In this document: in pieces, positions 60,874-64,000 of the stretch
Layout of the letters: each line of letters starts with the position of its first letter
Numbering within the stretch: the stretch's first letter is position 1
From: an uncultured Acidobacteriaceae bacterium
Lineage (GTDB): Bacteria > Acidobacteriota > Terriglobia > Terriglobales > Acidobacteriaceae
Assembly: GCA_903828675.1 (NCBI GenBank)
Contig: CAIKND010000199.1
Coordinates: 27,873-91,872 of the forward strand
Length of the DNA: 64,000 nucleotides
Direction: 5' to 3'
Made by a program: the position numbers and the translations under genes
Notes under the pieces: generated by a model
The model's input: only the letters and a program-made list of their open reading frames with translations
What the model was told of the DNA's origin: nothing
The model's database searches: none

Positions 60874-62262
60874 ATGTCCCGTACTATTTCTTTTCTCGCC
60901 TCTATCGCTGCCGTTGTGATTCTTGCCGCTACTCTAACGCACGCACAAACATTGGCTCCGACGCCGCCGATGGGCTGGAATAGCTGGGATGCGTATGGGC
61001 TGACCATCGACGAAGCCGACTTCAAAGCCAACACCTCCGTTCTGGCGGAGGTGGAGCAGTTCGGGTGGAAGTATGCGGTGATTGACGAGGGGTGGTACAT
61101 GGAGGATCCCTTCGCCAAGACCGTGGAACAGAAGAAATATTTATGGGACGGAAACGGGATTCTGATTCCCGTCCTGAACCGGTTCCCTTCTTCGGCGGAT
61201 GGCGCCGGGTTCAAGCCGCTGGCCGACTGGGTCCACAAGCAAGGACTGAAGTTCGGAATTCATATTGTGCGTGGGATTCCGCGCCAGGTGGTCAAGGACA
61301 ACCTGCCTATTGCCGGAACCAGATTTCATGCCGTCGATGCCTCCGATGAGACAAGCCCCTGCCCATGGGACGACGGCAACTGGGGCATCAAGGACAATGC
61401 AGCCGGACAGGCCTATTACGACTCAATGATGAAGCTCTACGCCGGGTGGGGGCTGGACTTCATCAAGGTGGACTGCATCAGCGACCACCCTTACCGGCCA
61501 ACCGAGATACGGCAGATTGCCGAGGCGATCAAAAAGACAGGGCGGCCGATTGTGCTGAGCCTCTCGCCGGGACCGACGAATCTGAAAAACGCTATGGCCG
61601 TGGGCCAGTATGCGCAGATGTGGCGGATTACCGACGACCACTGGGACGTGTGGAGTGCGGCGCACAAGGCGGGAGACACAGAGTTTCCATTCAGCATCAG
61701 GGACGAGTTCGATCGGCTGGCCAAGTGGTTCCCGTATACGCGGCCGGACAACTGGCCGGACCCGGATATGCTTCCGTGGGGTTGGCTGGGGCCGCACCCT
61801 GGGTGGGGCGAAGCGCGCCAGTCCCGCGAGACGCACGACGAGCAGCGAACAGAGTTCGCGCTGTGGGCTATCACGCGGTCGCCGCTGATTCTGGGAGCGA
61901 ATTTGGTCAAGTTGGACGAATTTACGCACGGGCTTGTGACCAATCAAACCGTGCTGTTCATGAACCAGAATGCATCCTACAGCCGTCCGGTCGACACCTC
62001 AACTCTTGGGGCAGGATTTGAAAATGCCCGGGTCTGGCGCGCGACAATCAACGAACCTGGGGCGAGAGGCTATACGGAGTACTTCGGCTTCTTCAATCTG
62101 GACGAAAAGCCGGCTACGTTGCGTACAACCTGGAAGCTACTTGGCCTGGACAGCGCCAAACACTCCGCCCAGAATGCCTGGGACGATTCAATCACGAAGG
62201 AGTCGAAGGAAATCAGCGTGGCCTTGCCCGCTCATGGCAGCGCGATTTACCAGGTGCGGTAG
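60874..62262 (+). CDS. Secreted GH27 alpha-galactosidase-like enzyme
   Basis: A 462-residue exported protein. A signal peptide (SRTISFLASIAAVVILAATLTHA) is followed by TPPMGWNSWDAYG, the GH27 N-terminal signature. The nucleophile is D200 in LDFIKVDCISD; the acid/base is probably D255 in MWRITDDHWD. PDPDMLPWGWLG lies before the C-terminal beta domain. GH27 releases alpha-galactose or, in some members, beta-L-arabinopyranose. The start at 60874 gives the signal peptide; TATACG lies seven bases upstream. It is 101 bases after GH95 on the same strand. Confidence 0.88.
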   Translation: MSRTISFLASIAAVVILAATLTHAQTLAPTPPMGWNSWDAYGLTIDEADFKANTSVLAEVEQFGWKYAVIDEGWYMEDPFAKTVEQKKYLWDGNGILIPVLNRFPSSADGAGFKPLADWVHKQGLKFGIHIVRGIPRQVVKDNLPIAGTRFHAVDASDETSPCPWDDGNWGIKDNAAGQAYYDSMMKLYAGWGLDFIKVDCISDHPYRPTEIRQIAEAIKKTGRPIVLSLSPGPTNLKNAMAVGQYAQMWRITDDHWDVWSAAHKAGDTEFPFSIRDEFDRLAKWFPYTRPDNWPDPDMLPWGWLGPHPGWGEARQSRETHDEQRTEFALWAITRSPLILGANLVKLDEFTHGLVTNQTVLFMNQNASYSRPVDTSTLGAGFENARVWRATINEPGARGYTEYFGFFNLDEKPATLRTTWKLLGLDSAKHSAQNAWDDSITKESKEISVALPAHGSAIYQVR

Positions 62263-62286
62263 AGCAGATTGGGCGAGAGGGGCAAG

Positions 62287-62328
62287 ATGGAGCGGCGAAA
62301 GTTCCTCTGGGGAATGGCTGGGATCTGA
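62287..62328 (+). pseudogene. Orphan Tat signal start, possible gene remnant
   Basis: ATG at 62287 opens MERRKFLWGMAGI followed at once by TGA (62326-62328), then IAAVRKLSCAIG in the same frame before another stop. The twin-Arg plus FLW pattern is like the Tat starts of neighbouring hydrolases. GAGAGGGG lies a few bases upstream. It may be the stump of a deleted exported enzyme. Confidence 0.35.
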
Positions 62329-62456
62329 ATTGCGGCGGTGCGAAAACTATCGTGCGCGATCGGATAAGTTTGTATTTCGCAGTTGGGGCCGTTGTGCGAA
62401 ACTAGTCTGCTGGGAGATGACTACAAGCAACCCTGTCTCCCACAAGGTGCAGTCCA

Positions 62457-63383
62457 ATGCCCGTATTGCGTTCTGCTTTTCTTGCACTTTCCCGTATGCG
62501 TTCCCTGCGTCGTTTCTGCGAAAGTTCAAACACTGGCATCCGCCTCAGTTCCCGCTTTATTGCGGGCATGGAGCCGTTTGACGCCCTGCGTGTGGCTGAG
62601 GCTGTCAATCGTGAGGGTCTGGCGGTAACGTTGGATTCTCTCGGCGAGAGTGTCACCTCAGAGAACGAGGCCCACAAGGCCGCTGAAGTCTACCACCAAC
62701 TGCTGGACATGATCGCGATACGCAAGCTCAACGCCAACATCAGCGTGAAACTGACGCAGATGGGGCTGGAACTGTCACCGGAACTTGCCGAGAACATCGT
62801 GAGCGGCCTGGTGAAACATGCTCAGGAAACGGGCAGCTTCGTCCGTATCGACATGGAAGATTCTCGTCTGACGCAGATTACGCTGGACATCGTGCGGCGT
62901 CTGAATGCGAGGCCCGACTTGCGCGGAGTAGTTGGAGTGGTGATTCAGGCCTATCTTTATCGCTCCCAGGCCGATGTTGAACAATTGCTGGCCGACGGCA
63001 TCCGTGTCAGGCTGTGCAAGGGAGCATACAACGAGTCCGCGGAGGTGGCTTTTCCGAACAAGGGAGAAGTGGATGCGAACTTCATCCGGCTTAGTTGCAT
63101 GCTGCTCGACAGCCCGCTCTATCACGGGTTGGCCACACATGACGAAGCCGTGATCCTCGAGATCAAATCATTTTCAGCCCAGCATGGAATTGTGCCCAGC
63201 CGGTTTGAGTTTCAAATGCTCTACGGAATTCGCCGAGACCTGCAGCGCAAGCTGGTCAGCGAAGGCTACAATGTGCGAGTTTACATCCCCTTTGGCAGCG
63301 AATGGTACCCCTACTTTATGAGGCGACTGGCTGAGCGGCCTGCAAACGTAGTGTTTCTGGCAAAAAACTTCTTCCGAAGGTAG
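62457..63383 (+). CDS. Proline dehydrogenase
   Basis: A 308-residue FAD enzyme oxidising proline to pyrroline-5-carboxylate. The barrel motifs are NISVKLTQMGLELS, FVRIDMEDS, VIQAYLYRSQADVEQL, IRVRLCKGAYNES, LATHDEAVI and FEFQMLYGIRRDLQ. The length fits a stand-alone proline dehydrogenase as in Gram-positive and acidobacterial genomes. AAGGTG lies about eight bases before ATG. The P5C dehydrogenase gene is not in the window. Confidence 0.92.
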   Translation: MPVLRSAFLALSRMRSLRRFCESSNTGIRLSSRFIAGMEPFDALRVAEAVNREGLAVTLDSLGESVTSENEAHKAAEVYHQLLDMIAIRKLNANISVKLTQMGLELSPELAENIVSGLVKHAQETGSFVRIDMEDSRLTQITLDIVRRLNARPDLRGVVGVVIQAYLYRSQADVEQLLADGIRVRLCKGAYNESAEVAFPNKGEVDANFIRLSCMLLDSPLYHGLATHDEAVILEIKSFSAQHGIVPSRFEFQMLYGIRRDLQRKLVSEGYNVRVYIPFGSEWYPYFMRRLAERPANVVFLAKNFFRR

Positions 63384-63613
63384 GAGTACGCTCAGCCATC
63401 TGCAGGCGAGACAGGACAGGCGCTTGGGGGAGTGAACTTCTTCAGCCTTACAGGATCTATTGCTGCTTCTGGTGGATTGGCCCTGAGAGCAATGCCAGGA
63501 TTACCGTACCGTGGCAGAATTGATGCGAGGTCACTGCTACCGGATGGGTCGCGTCGATTTTGTGCATTGCCTTCGAGGTTTACCAATTCTGGAATTGCTT
63601 TTGGTCCATCAAT

Positions 63614-63862
63614 CTAATGGCTGTGATGCTTGTGACTTGAGGAACTCCTGCGCCGCCGCCGTCTCTTCAACATGAAGTGTCCCTTGCAAAGCGGACATTG
63701 CCAGGGATAATAACCAAAGAACGAGTACACAATCCTCTGCAGAAAGCCCTTTCGCTCGGCGCGGCGCATTTCGTATCCGCACTCGGGACACGGAACGTGT
63801 GTTTTGATTTCGGTAGATGCAGCCGGCTCAGCCGTTGCATGCAGTGAATCTCTGGACGACAC
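63614..63862 (-). CDS. Small zinc-ribbon protein with Arg/His-rich tail
   Basis: An 82-residue protein. One CxxC pair is in VPCPECGYEMRR and a second in WQCPLCKGHF, separated by about 27 residues, so one zinc can be bound. The tail is a run of six Arg followed by Ser/His (SSSSHKHHSH), suggesting nucleic-acid or metal binding. The GTG start has AAGGAGAG six bases upstream. No named family is recognised. Confidence 0.65.
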   Translation of the reverse strand: MSSRDSLHATAEPAASTEIKTHVPCPECGYEMRRAERKGFLQRIVYSFFGYYPWQCPLCKGHFMLKRRRRRRSSSSHKHHSH

Positions 63863-63907
63863 GGTTCTCTCCTTAGAACATTAAGAACTTATCCGCAAAT
63901 AAGTAGC

Positions 63908-64000
63908 GCCGGTCTCTAGACCGGCTGTACTGGCGGCGTCCACGCCGCCATCAGCAATGTGCGGGTCAGGAAACCCGCACGACAGCCGGCCTGGAGGCCG
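63908..64000. repeat. Array of four short perfect hairpins
   Basis: Successive inverted repeats: GCCGGTCT/AGACCGGC (63908-63925), GGCGGCGT/ACGCCGCC (63932-63949), GTGCGGGT/ACCCGCAC (63959-63980) and CGGCCT/AGGCCG (63987-64000, cut by the window edge). Loops are two to six bases. This differs from the CCCAYCC palindromes and looks like an extragenic repeat unit. Confidence 0.65.

Noticed and set aside
1..64000. CRISPR arrays, tRNA or rRNA genes, insertion sequences
   Set aside because: I looked for direct repeats with regular spacers, tRNA-like TTC-loop sequences and transposase motifs and saw none; the recurring palindromes have no regular spacing.

Overview
The window looks like a chromosomal stretch from a soil-type Acidobacteriota bacterium (Terriglobia-like). 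This is an inference from high GC, many Tat- or Sec-exported glycoside hydrolases without SusC/SusD genes, an L-rhamnose/proton symporter, a FecR/DUF6600 secreted protein and acidobacterial-style cytochrome c biogenesis genes. No rRNA, tRNA, prophage, insertion sequence or CRISPR array was recognised.

Layout. 0-5.6 kb: FecR/DUF6600 protein with its terminator, a small secreted protein coupled to ruvC, a DUF2062 membrane protein, a proline-rich membrane protein and an S1/P1 nuclease. 5.9-10.1 kb: a phosphorelay set of a hybrid kinase with two receivers, a lone receiver and an Hpt protein. 10.3-21.5 kb: a cytochrome c-sorbosone dehydrogenase fusion, xseA, glmM, a polyferredoxin, ccmF-ccmH-ccmI-like, a carboxypeptidase-regulatory-like secreted protein and a PNPOx-family protein. 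21.6-26.5 kb: a HAD hydrolase, a YbiT-type ABC-F ATPase and then a small toxin-antitoxin island. The island holds a three-gene HigB-HigA-SecB-like (TAC) operon with 4-base overlaps, and a second HigBA-type locus whose two genes are now fused into one frame. 26.5-33.2 kb: DinB-like, GGDEF, sdhCAB and rdgB. 33.6-38.3 kb: GH78 alpha-L-rhamnosidase and rhaT. 38.4-46.5 kb: HAD, aminotransferase, MBL hydrolase, lexA, nagA, a GlcNAc-kinase-like protein and an NPP-type phosphodiesterase. 46.6-62.3 kb: a carbohydrate-degradation region (DUF5060/DUF4038 hydrolase, GH2, esterase, an uncharacterised Tat-exported hydrolase, GH95, GH27), interrupted by ygjV and asnB. 62.4-64 kb: proline dehydrogenase, a zinc-ribbon protein and an array of short hairpins.

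Three non-coding patterns recur. (1) GTGA-N6-TCA palindromes of Crp/FNR type lie ahead of three respiration-related units: the polyferredoxin, ccmF and sdhC. In two of them the site sits at an identical distance from a candidate -10 box. (2) At least six genes without a ribosome-binding site carry a -10-like hexamer 6-7 bases before the start codon, which suggests leaderless transcription; lexA is the clearest. (3) A family of about 40-base palindromes (CCCAYCC...GGRTGGG) occurs ten times at nine intergenic places, mostly at gene 3' ends. Two pairs of copies share a longer element of about 100 bases.
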